A stretch of DNA of 16,157 nucleotides from JAKACA01 sp050010115 (GCA_050010115.1 JBEKLQ010000097.1:1-16157), one strand, 5' to 3'. Positions 9,008 to 14,515 are shown, counted from the stretch's first letter. Notes: generated by a model not told the origin, from the letters alone. Translations and numbers: made by a program.

Positions 9008-9102
9008 CCAGGCCATCGAGCACAAGCCTGGTGTTACACGACCGGCATATGCCGGACCTCCGATCCGCGAGCGCGCTCGCTACGTGCGACCTCGTGTCGC
9101 AC
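9008..9102 (+). other. cluster of four consecutive inverted repeats, possible terminator or structured RNA
   Basis: Four perfect inverted repeats follow one another: CCAGGC/GCCTGG (9008-9031, 12-nt loop), CCGGCATATGCCGG (9042-9055), GCGAGCGCGCTCGC (9067-9080) and GTGCGAC-ctcgt-GTCGCAC (9084-9102). The last is followed by CTTCTTGTTC, mildly T-rich, so it could terminate MFS transcription. The first three are not explained by that. The segment is non-coding and lies between the MFS gene and the pilin remnant. Confidence 0.4.
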
Positions 9103-9139
9103 CTTCTTGTTCGCCTCCACCGGCACGATACGAGATCCC

Positions 9140-9561
9140 CAGAATGACGGTCCTGAATCCAATCTCCAGACGGCACTTACCGGAGCGAAGACCTACTACT
9201 ACGCCAGCGGCCATGCGTTCCTCGGGATGACCAATCCGAACCCTCGACCCTGTCCTCCATCCAGGAACTCGACGCCGGCCTCAGCTATGTCTCGGGCGGC
9301 TCGTCAACCGGTCCGCACGTCATCAGCATCAAGGTCGGTGGCGGTGGGGCGCATGTCGTGCTCAGTGCATTTCAGAACTTCGGGAACCCCGACTGCTCGG
9401 GCATCGTCGACCTCTCCCAGCCGGTTGCGGGCACAGTGCTGGGCATCAGCAAGTCGGTGGACACGTACTTCTTCGTACTCCGCATAACATCGTCCTCAGA
9501 TTGCAACGCCGCGATGAAGTCCGTGAGCGCCCTCTCGATGACCGGCTTCCCCAGTGGGTGA
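9140..9561 (+). pseudogene. type IV pilin-like protein, 3' remnant with a frameshift
   Basis: The first frame reads ESNLQTALTGAKTYYYASGH AFLG, which matches the segment of actinobacterial type IV pilin-like proteins that follows the N-terminal helix (SNLRNALTAAKTYY). The second frame continues with STLSSIQELDAGLSYVSGGS and STGPHVISIKVGGG and ends with two cysteine-containing parts (NPDCSG and SSDCNAAM), a plausible disulfide loop. The switch at about 9222-9230 implies one lost base. The prepilin peptidase site and hydrophobic helix that should come first are not found upstream, where the inverted-repeat cluster lies. The gene is therefore both truncated and frameshifted. No pilus assembly genes are nearby. 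The family call rests on pattern recognition. Confidence 0.55.
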
Positions 9562-9612
9562 TTCGCGCGGGACGCAGGAAGTGCTTGAATCCTCCAAGAC
9601 CGCCAGCCCACC

Positions 9613-9618
9613 AGAGGT
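9613..9618 (+). promoter_or_regulatory. ribosome binding site AGAGGT for the gene at 9627
   Basis: AGAGGT stands 8 nt before ATG 9627 and decides the start against several upstream in-frame codons that would extend the protein into the pilin remnant. Confidence 0.45.
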
Positions 9619-9626
9619 ACCACGTC

Positions 9627-10043
9627 ATGACCGGAGACGAAGCCACCCCGCCACCAGTCGAGATTCTGAGCATGACCGCAACCGGCGAATCTGACGACGG
9701 CGTGATCAGCATCAACGTGAGGCTGCGCAACGCTCCGGACGCACGAGGGCGGGACCGTCGCCTCCAGCGCCTGCACCACGAACTGACCTCGCTGATCGTG
9801 AAAGCGGTGGGTGCTCATTCCATCGGCAGTTCGGAGGACGCCGTGCATGTGCAGGTTCCTCGTGATCAACTCGAAGAAGCCGTTCGAGCCATCCGCTGGG
9901 CTGTCGGGGAGTTCAACGAGGCGTATCCCTCGCTCCTTGTCGAGCACCGGCGTGAGGTCGAGCGGATAGAGGCGGAGAAGGCCGCGAAGCACGAGCGCCT
10001 GCAAGCCGACCAGCAGGTGATCGACCGAGTGATGAATGAGTAG
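9627..10043 (+). CDS. hypothetical protein with a charged coiled-coil tail
   Basis: 138 aa, no signal peptide or membrane segment, so probably cytosolic. I do not recognise the family. The N-terminal part (10-85) alternates likely strands and helices: VEILSMTATGESDDGVISIN, then LQRLHHELTSLIVKAVGAHS. The C-terminal third (about 95-138) is a long charged helix (LLVEHRREVERIEAEKAAKH, ERLQADQQVIDRVMNE) with heptad-like spacing, suggesting a coiled coil and oligomerisation. Codon third positions are G/C-rich as in neighbouring genes, supporting real coding. ATG 9627 is chosen for AGAGGT 8 nt upstream. It starts 65 bp after the pilin remnant and has no close partner downstream. Confidence 0.6.
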   Translation: MTGDEATPPPVEILSMTATGESDDGVISINVRLRNAPDARGRDRRLQRLHHELTSLIVKAVGAHSIGSSEDAVHVQVPRDQLEEAVRAIRWAVGEFNEAYPSLLVEHRREVERIEAEKAAKHERLQADQQVIDRVMNE

Positions 10044-10374
10044 CTCGAACGCCGTCACCCTCGGGAGTATCGGCGTACCAGGGTTGGCACTCGCACCGAT
10101 TCTGACCGGGAGCACGAGCGGTACATGACCACCAGGCATTGTGAGTCTGAGCGAAGTGACGTCGTACGGGCGGCTGAAGGCGGTTCCAGTGCCAAAGGCG
10201 AATGATGCAGAGGAAGCGTAAACGAGGGTAAGAAGGTGCGGGCCGGGGTCACGGTGCTCGTAATCGTCGCCGTCGATAACGCGGATGAGTAGCGTGTCGT
10301 GGGAGTCGTTGTGCTCATGGCGGCGTGGGACGTGCGAGGACCGGTCCTGGCGGCTTCGTGGGATCATCAAGACA
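10044..10374. other. 331-bp spacer without a confident gene
   Basis: The frame of the preceding protein stays open for 53 more codons after its TAG (to 10205) but is Arg/Glu-rich and unlike its C-terminus. A short plus-strand frame near 10238-10291 reads RAGVTVLVIVAVDNADE, resembling the start of an exported protein but stopped at once. I see no clear promoter other than GATCAT at 10362-10367, 7 nt before GTG 10375. Confidence 0.35.
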
Positions 10375-11400
10375 GTGCGAATTCGCCGGGTCGTCCCTCT
10401 CATCACATTGGCCCTGATGGCGACGGCGTGCAGCACCGGGCAGATGACACCGGCGACGACGCAGATCGGTATCCCGCCGTCCAGTCAGCCCTTGCCCACC
10501 GTCGTCACGTCGGCCACTCCGGCCGGATGGGTCCCGGTCTCGTACGGGGACGCACAGATCTCTGTGCCCGCCTCCTTCTCGGTCCGATATCCCGGATGGA
10601 ATGAGTGCGGCGCCGTGTCGCTCCCAGGCACGCTCGAACTCGGCCCAGCGACAGCCAGCGCAGTTGGCTGCGGGGCGGCACCGCCGAGTCGCAAGGCCAC
10701 GACGACCCAAATTCTCCAAGGTCACTCGACCTTTCAACTGGAGGCCAAGCCGCCCATCGTCATCAATGGGCTGGGCTCTTACGCGCTGATCAACCACATC
10801 TCAGGCAAGGTCGTGGGGTACTACTCGCCAGCACTTGGCGTGGAGATCATCGGCAGCGGCCCGCTGGCCGGGCATATCTTTCGCACGCTGACCCGCGCCC
10901 CCCGCTCCGTGGCTCTCGCTGCTGGCTCGGCCCCGTCCGTCCCGTCCGGCTGGCACGCCGTGACGTTCCAGGGATTGTCGTTCGAGGCTCCCCAGTCGTG
11001 GCCGGTTACGCCGACAGCGGTGACTTTTAACGATGTCGGAGAGATCTGCGGAAACGTCGGAGTGACCTTCACGAGCACCGAAGTCGTTCTCAGCACGGAT
11101 CTGCGGCCGTTCCCAGAGGCAGCCTGCCTGATTCTCCCGCCAACGAAGCCCCAGCCGCCCATCGACGGCATCGAGGTAGATGCAGGCAACGTCACCGGGT
11201 TTCCCATCGCCCTTTCGTTCTCCAAGCATTGCCTCGACCTCCACGGCCTGACCGCCTGTCCGGCGACCACTCCCGCCGAGTCCATCCTCGTGCTCAGGGT
11301 GACCGTGCCGGGGCGTACGAGACCGGTGACCGTCTCCATCGGGCTGGCCGGGAACGGGATGGTCGCTCGGACGATCCTGTACTCGCTCCGAGCGGCGTGA
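10375..11400 (+). CDS. putative lipoprotein with two repeated domains
   Basis: A 341-aa secreted protein of unknown family. The N-terminus is VRIRRVVPLITLALMATAC: two Arg pairs, a hydrophobic stretch and Cys19 in a permissive lipobox (ATA-C), so it is probably lipid-anchored on the outer face of the membrane. A Thr/Ser/Pro-rich linker (20-48) follows, then two related domains of about 125-150 aa, each opening with a Gly-Trp strand (GWVPVSYGDAQISVPASF at 51; GWHAVTFQGLSFEAPQSW at 192), carrying a Cys-Gly after ~25 residues (NECGAV, EICGNV), and closing with a similar helix (HIFRTLTRAP, ARTILYSLRAA). This suggests an internal duplication. GTG 10375 is chosen because upstream starts would add a non-signal extension. 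It overlaps no gene and ends 1 nt before the next gene, so the two are coupled. Confidence 0.65.
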   Translation: MRIRRVVPLITLALMATACSTGQMTPATTQIGIPPSSQPLPTVVTSATPAGWVPVSYGDAQISVPASFSVRYPGWNECGAVSLPGTLELGPATASAVGCGAAPPSRKATTTQILQGHSTFQLEAKPPIVINGLGSYALINHISGKVVGYYSPALGVEIIGSGPLAGHIFRTLTRAPRSVALAAGSAPSVPSGWHAVTFQGLSFEAPQSWPVTPTAVTFNDVGEICGNVGVTFTSTEVVLSTDLRPFPEAACLILPPTKPQPPIDGIEVDAGNVTGFPIALSFSKHCLDLHGLTACPATTPAESILVLRVTVPGRTRPVTVSIGLAGNGMVARTILYSLRAA

Positions 11401-11401
11401 C

Positions 11402-11791
11402 GTGCTCAGGCATCCAATCGCCGTCTTCGTCGTGGCGGTCTTGGCGGTCATCGGCATAGGTGTGGGCGTGCTGGCTGGGACGAACCGTGGCGGACTAGGG
11501 CCGGTGGGCACAGTCAGCGGAGGTTTCTTCATCGAAGGGGGTCCCATCGCGCGTGGCATAAAGGCTCCGGTGAACGGTCCCGTGACCTTGACCAGCACGA
11601 CGGGGACCGTCTTCACGACAACGGCCAACTCGAAAGGCGAGTGGACGGTAGCGGTGTCGCCGGGAACCTATGCAGTGTCGGGACTGGACCTGGATTATCA
11701 CCCGCCATGGCGCTGCGTTGCCGGGAACGAAGTCCGGGTGAGAGCCGGTGGCACCGTGACGGGAGTCCTCATCGTCTGTCCGCTTCAGTAG
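11402..11791 (+). CDS. exported single-pass protein with a carboxypeptidase-regulatory-like beta-sandwich
   Basis: 129 aa. Residues 5-25 (PIAVFVVAVLAVIGIGVGVL) form a hydrophobic signal or anchor. The remainder reads as a small all-beta domain: VNGPVTLTSTTGTVFTTTAN, SKGEWTVAVSPGTYAVSGLD, then RVRAGGTVTGVLIVCPLQ. The G-x-V-x-L..T..G-x-F/W-x-x-x-V-x-P-G-x-Y pattern is that of carboxypeptidase regulatory-like / prealbumin-like folds, usually structural or binding modules. Two Cys (in WRCVAG and at VCPLQ) could form a disulfide. GTG 11402 starts 1 nt after the lipoprotein stop, so the genes very likely form one operon and may act on the same surface structure (inference). The specific function is unknown. 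Confidence 0.65.
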   Translation: MLRHPIAVFVVAVLAVIGIGVGVLAGTNRGGLGPVGTVSGGFFIEGGPIARGIKAPVNGPVTLTSTTGTVFTTTANSKGEWTVAVSPGTYAVSGLDLDYHPPWRCVAGNEVRVRAGGTVTGVLIVCPLQ

Positions 11792-12110
11792 TCCGGGGTT
11801 ACCGGGTCCGTCACCGACCTGGGAACGCCCCCAGAGCCAGACCACCGACGGCGCGAAGCCAAGATCGTTCTTTTCGTACGCTCGGCTGTGGTGGCGATCA
11901 CCGGTGGACACAACTCGAACACAACCGGAACGCAACCAACTGCGCCATGAACACAACCGGACGCAACCGTCTGGGCCGAACGACGGTGGGACGCCCGCAT
12001 CTTCCAGGGTGGGGCATCCACTGACCCCAGCCCCGTCTCGGCCTGGGTCAAGCGGCGGTCCGTCAAGCGGTGGCGGTCGATAGCCTCCAGCCCGAGAACC
12101 GGAGGACGCG
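11792..12110. other. 319-bp leader of the integrase remnant with direct repeats
   Basis: No gene seen. The main structure is a pair of near-identical direct repeats, GAACACAACCGGAACGCAAC at 11917-11936 (a final C at 11937) and GAACACAACCGGACGCAACC at 11949-11968, one base shorter and 32 bp apart. They share GCAACC with the 3463-3484 repeats. They may be integrase/excisionase arm sites or an operator for the integrase promoter. Confidence 0.45.
11917..11968 (+). repeat. two 20-21-bp direct repeats upstream of the integrase
   Basis: Copies at 11917-11937 and 11949-11968 differ by a single A indel. The 10-mer GCAACCGTCT starting at 11963 recurs inverted at 3471-3480 near the left tRNA scar. Confidence 0.6.
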
Positions 12111-12652
12111 ATGGCCACACCGAGGAAACCGGGACGGCGTACCAACCAGCAAGGCACAGTCTCGAAGCTGCCCAACGGCAAGTACCAGGCACGCACGCCG
12201 TACTTCCAAGATCCCGACTCCGGCAGGAGCGTGCGACGGGCCTTCACAGCCGACACCTGGAGCGCCGCCGAGACGCGGATGCAGGCATACCTCCGCGAGT
12301 TCGGCGGCAGCCCGGCACGAGAAAGTCGGACCGTCGCCGACGCGCTGGACGGCTTCCTCGACAGGTACGAACGAAGGGTTTCCAAGGCCAAGTCGTCCGC
12401 CAAGACTCTGGAGCAATACAGGTGGGCGGCGGCTCATGTGAAACCCCATCTCGGTGCCATCGCGGCGGAACGTCTGACGCCCAACGCTCGGTCACCGAAG
12501 AGTGCGGCAAGCCGGTCGTCGGCGGGTTGAAGTCGAAGTCGTCCTACGCGGCGTTGCCACTTTCGCCGGAGCTGGAGGCGGTTCTCGCCGACCACGAGAA
12601 GTGGCAGCAGACGCAACTGGGCGCCACCGGGACCACCAACGCTACCCTCTGA
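12111..12652 (+). pseudogene. tyrosine recombinase (phage-type integrase) remnant
   Basis: ATG 12111 follows GGAGG with 5-nt spacing. The first frame (to about 12480) gives an arm-binding N-domain (GTVSKLPNGKYQARTPYFQD, residues 15-35, typical of actinobacterial integrases) and most of the core-binding SAM-like domain (TVADALDGFLDRYERRVSKA then TLEQYRWAAAHVKPHLG). It then jumps frame: from about 12488 the sequence reads VTEECGKPVVGGLKSKSSYA, ALPLSPELEAVLADHEKWQ, a strand-turn segment that belongs well inside the catalytic domain. The region with the first catalytic Arg is therefore deleted, and the 3' part with HxxR and the Tyr nucleophile is missing after 12652. Its stop lies 2 nt from the tRNA-Pro repeat. 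It cannot encode an active recombinase. Confidence 0.75.
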
Positions 12653-12654
12653 CC

Positions 12655-12695
12655 TGGTCGGGCTGCCGGGATTTGAACCCGGGACCTCTTGACCC
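12655..12695 (-). repeat. right copy of the tRNA-Pro 3' end (att scar)
   Basis: On the minus strand: anticodon-stem 3' side, T arm with TTCAAAT loop, acceptor CAGCCCG, discriminator A and CCA. Similarity to tRNA-Pro continues to about 12700, giving the loop CTGGGGG with anticodon GGG, and then stops; the D arm and 5' acceptor CGGGCTG are absent. The acceptor fits a C1-G72 tRNA-Pro. Only one mismatch separates it from 3540-3580. Because the 5' half is missing here too, a further insertion to the right is likely to have displaced it. Confidence 0.75.
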
Positions 12696-12901
12696 CCAGC
12701 TCGGCCCGGGGCGTTTTCGGTGTACACCCGTCGCAACCGATGACGGCCAATAGTGCCCGTGACCAGGGGCTTCAGCGAACTCAACATGACCGCTGACAAC
12801 CGGTCGTTACCGCTTGCAACAGGCTTTCGCGAGGCCATGGTTCTCACAGCGGTTCTCACGGACGGTCGCCCGATGTCCGGACCGGGTCTGGACATTGCTA
12901 A
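12696..12901. other. spacer between att scar and toxin-antitoxin remnants
   Basis: No gene seen. It contains GGTTCTCAC twice with a 12-bp period (12839-12847, 12851-12859) and a TCGCAACCGATG motif near 12729-12740, again carrying GCAACC. These could be attP arm sites of a second element. Confidence 0.35.
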
Positions 12902-13192
12902 TTGTGGGGGCATGGCAAGACAACCCAAGAGCCGAGCCGGCGGCACCGTCTAGAAGTCCGGGTGACTCCTGAGCAGGAGGCCCTGATCCGCCAGGCGGCA
13001 GAGCTCGAGCACGAGACGGTGACCTCGTTTCTCCTCGAGACCGCCATCGAGCGTGCCCGACGTGTCCTGAAAGCGCACAGCACCGTCACATTGTCCAACG
13101 AGGCGTTTGACGGACTTTACGTGGCGCTCGACGAGCCGGAGAACGAGGTTTCCGAGCTGGTCGAACTGTTTCGCTCCAAGCCCATCTCGTAG
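12902..13192 (+). CDS. DUF1778 (TacA-like) antitoxin, N-terminus possibly frameshifted
   Basis: The family core is clear: RRHRLEVRVTPEQEALIRQA is the ribbon-helix-helix part that binds operator DNA, followed by SFLLETAIERARRVL, and the C-terminal toxin-binding tail TVTLSNEAFDGLYVALDEP then ELVELFRSKP. Such antitoxins neutralise GNAT acetyltransferase toxins that acetylate aminoacyl-tRNA. Length is about normal (~90 aa). The start is a problem: in frame there is only TTG 12902, while ATG 12912 is in another frame. ATGGC-AAGACAACC would read MAKTTQEP if one A were restored, as relatives do, suggesting a one-base loss right after the start codon. The toxin that should follow is only a stub. Confidence 0.75.
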   Translation: MWGHGKTTQEPSRRHRLEVRVTPEQEALIRQAAELEHETVTSFLLETAIERARRVLKAHSTVTLSNEAFDGLYVALDEPENEVSELVELFRSKPIS

Positions 13193-13194
13193 GA

Positions 13195-13270
13195 GTGAGC
13201 GGCCGGACCTGAGCCTTCTTCGCCTTGAGACTCTCACGAGCTGGCGGCCTTCGACTCGGGCCACCCACAG
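13195..13270 (+). pseudogene. stub of a TacT-like GNAT toxin
   Basis: Directly after the antitoxin stop, one frame reads RPDLSLLRLETL and the next reads DSHELAAFDSGHPQ. Together they match the N-terminus of GNAT toxins partnered with DUF1778 antitoxins (RLEPLT-xxHDLxxFDSGHPxLDxWL). A frame change near 13228-13234 and a break after HPQ leave about 25 residues of a protein usually ~165 aa, without the acetyl-CoA site. The break coincides with the stop codon of the converging Doc-like gene at 13271. Recognition is by position and motif; the match is short. Confidence 0.5.
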
Positions 13271-13683
13271 TCAAGAATGTCCCTGAGGCGGTGCCGCGAT
13301 TCGATCACGTAACCACGACGCCACCTGTGCTTCGTCCATATCTCCAGACGCAACAGCGAGCACGACGCGCTCAGCCGCGTCGACTGAGGGGTAATCCGTC
13401 CACATCCATAGGTTCATCTCGACAAAGACGCGCAGTGTGACCCACGCCGCCCGCTTGTTCCCATCGAGGAGCGGATGATTCTTGGTCAGTCGAACCAGAA
13501 GCACGCTGGCCTTGTCCCAGAAGTCGGATAGAACTCCTCGCCACCGAAGCTGGCGGATGGCGCATGGAGCGCTGAATCTGCAAGATTCAACTTTGTGCTC
13601 GTGACGAGCACCTTGACGTCGAGGCCGGTGACCTCGGCGGCGATGGCGAGATAGTCGCCGAGATCTGGGTAGCGGACCGTCAC
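13271..13683 (-). pseudogene. Doc/Fic-family toxin, disrupted by a single-base deletion
   Basis: Read on the minus strand from GTG 13683: VRYPDLGDYLAIAAEVTGLD ... SASFGGEEFYP, then the frame is lost. In the adjacent frame it continues DFWDKASVLLVRLTKNHPLL DGNKRAAWV and on to the TGA at 13271. The total span, 413 nt, is one base short of 138 codons, and one missing base at 13526-13527 (between Pro and Asp of FYPDFWDKA) restores the frame. HPLLDGNKR is the Fic motif; Doc-type toxins phosphorylate EF-Tu. GTG overlaps the antitoxin stop by 4 nt (GTGA), the usual coupled antitoxin-toxin order. As sequenced, the toxin would end before the active site, so it is presumably inactive. Confidence 0.75.
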
Positions 13684-13889
13684 CTGGCGAGGCGTTCGAG
13701 CAACTCGCGATCCTCTTCGATGATCCTTGTCAAACGGGCTTTGAATTCGGGGTCGTTCCGGCGCCGCGCCACTGCCTCGATGAGCGCTTGCTGGACTGTC
13801 TCGTTCAGGCTCTTGCCCTCGACACGGGCCAGAACCTCGGTGTCAGCGGCGATCGCATCGGGCAACCTGACCGTCAGATTCTTCGTCAT
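13680..13889 (-). CDS. ribbon-helix-helix antitoxin of the Doc/Fic pair
   Basis: A 69-aa protein with a short N-terminal strand TKNLTVRLPDAIAADTEVLA and the helix-turn-helix GKSLNETVQQALIEAVARRR, the Arc/CopG-type fold, then a charged tail (DPEFKARLTRIIEEDRELLE) likely to bind the toxin. It is intact. The stop overlaps the toxin start by 4 nt (GTGA). ATG 13889 has no Shine-Dalgarno but has TAGCAT exactly 6 nt upstream, so I infer a leaderless transcript. Such antitoxins usually repress their own promoter with the toxin as co-repressor. Because the toxin is frameshifted, this would be an orphan antitoxin. Confidence 0.85.
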   Translation of the reverse strand: MTKNLTVRLPDAIAADTEVLARVEGKSLNETVQQALIEAVARRRNDPEFKARLTRIIEEDRELLERLAR

Positions 13890-13895
13890 GGTGTC

Positions 13896-13901
13896 ATGCT
13901 A
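13896..13901 (-). promoter_or_regulatory. -10 hexamer TAGCAT of a leaderless promoter for the antitoxin
   Basis: Minus strand: TAGCAT, gacacc, ATG. Same TANNNT-N6-start layout as three other genes in the window. No obvious -35. Confidence 0.45.
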
Positions 13902-14503
13902 CCACCGCACCACATCACGCGGCATCGGCCGTGATCGTGGTGCGTCGCCGAAATGGAACGGGTAGCCGCTTGGGCTGCGACGGGACCAACGGGCGGCCAG
14001 ATCCAGTCGATGACCACGACCCTGGCCCGACTCGACGAATAGTGCGCGCCGCAGCTTTGTCACGGTGACGTTGGCTGAGCCTCAACGAGCGCGGGTGGGG
14101 AAAGAAGATCTGTCGAATACCACCAGCCCCAGCGACACACCCAGCGACAGCAACGATTGGTCCGCGCCGCCGACCTTTCCGTCGAGATGGTCGGGCTGCA
14201 ACGCCAACTGCTTGCAAACGGCAAGCACGGGCCGTCGCCGCGGTGCCAGTGTCGGATCGTGCCGAACAAGGCGATCTGCGCTGACTGTGCTTCGGCCGAG
14301 GGGGTCGCCGGCTGGAGTGCGTAGTCGGCGCTCGGCACTGATCGGTCGACCGCGCCCGTAGCCGTCTGATAGGAGCGGGCGGAACCAGCGGGCGATCCGA
14401 ATCGTATTCGCCCGATGGATCGATCTGAGCACCCGCTTGTCTAAAGGAACCCAATGGCGCACCGCCGAGAGCGAGAGGATCGAGCCGAAAGACGGGGTCG
14501 GGC
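13902..14503. other. about 600-bp spacer with one possible gene fragment
   Basis: No intact gene. A plus-strand frame 14079-14324 has no good start but ends in protein-like sequence: RAADLSVEMVGLQRQLLANG, KHGPSPRCQCRIVPNKAICA DCASAEGVAGWSA and a TAG. The CxC-x8-CxxC pattern could bind zinc. I cannot name a family; it may be the 3' end of a deleted gene. The rest appears non-coding. Confidence 0.3.
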
Positions 14504-14509
14504 TACTGT
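14504..14509 (+). promoter_or_regulatory. -10 hexamer TACTGT of a leaderless promoter for the DinB-like gene
   Basis: TACTGT, six bases cacgcc, then GTG 14516. It supports this start and explains the absence of a ribosome binding site. Confidence 0.45.
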
Positions 14510-14515
14510 CACGCC

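Larger units (their letters stand above)
3540..12695. mobile_element. putative remnant integrative element bounded by tRNA-Pro 3' direct repeats
   Basis: The interval lies between two 41-bp direct repeats (one mismatch) made of the 3' end of tRNA-Pro. A tyrosine integrase remnant (12111-12652) sits at its right end with its 3' end 2 nt from the repeat, an arrangement seen in actinobacterial integrative elements. Against a simple element, the interior holds metabolic and envelope genes and no recognisable replication, transfer or phage genes. It may be an old, deleted element or a segment trapped between two insertions. Confidence 0.4.

Noticed and set aside
10044..10205. In-frame continuation after the TAG of the hypothetical gene, as possible stop readthrough
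   Set aside because: Arg/Glu-rich with no resemblance to a domain, and the 138-aa protein already ends in a natural helix.
9372..10436. 354-codon minus-strand frame across the pilin remnant and hypothetical gene
   Set aside because: Overlaps two plus-strand coding signals and shows no recognisable motif; the part opposite 10044-10284 looks slightly protein-like but has no start signal.
12502..12753. Small ORF reading CRDLNPGPLDPQ
   Set aside because: This is the familiar mistranslation of a tRNA T arm and anticodon stem; it is the att scar, not a gene.
13915..14454. 179-codon minus-strand frame
   Set aside because: Arg/Ser/Pro-rich, no motifs, no start signal; codon third positions do not show the local coding bias.
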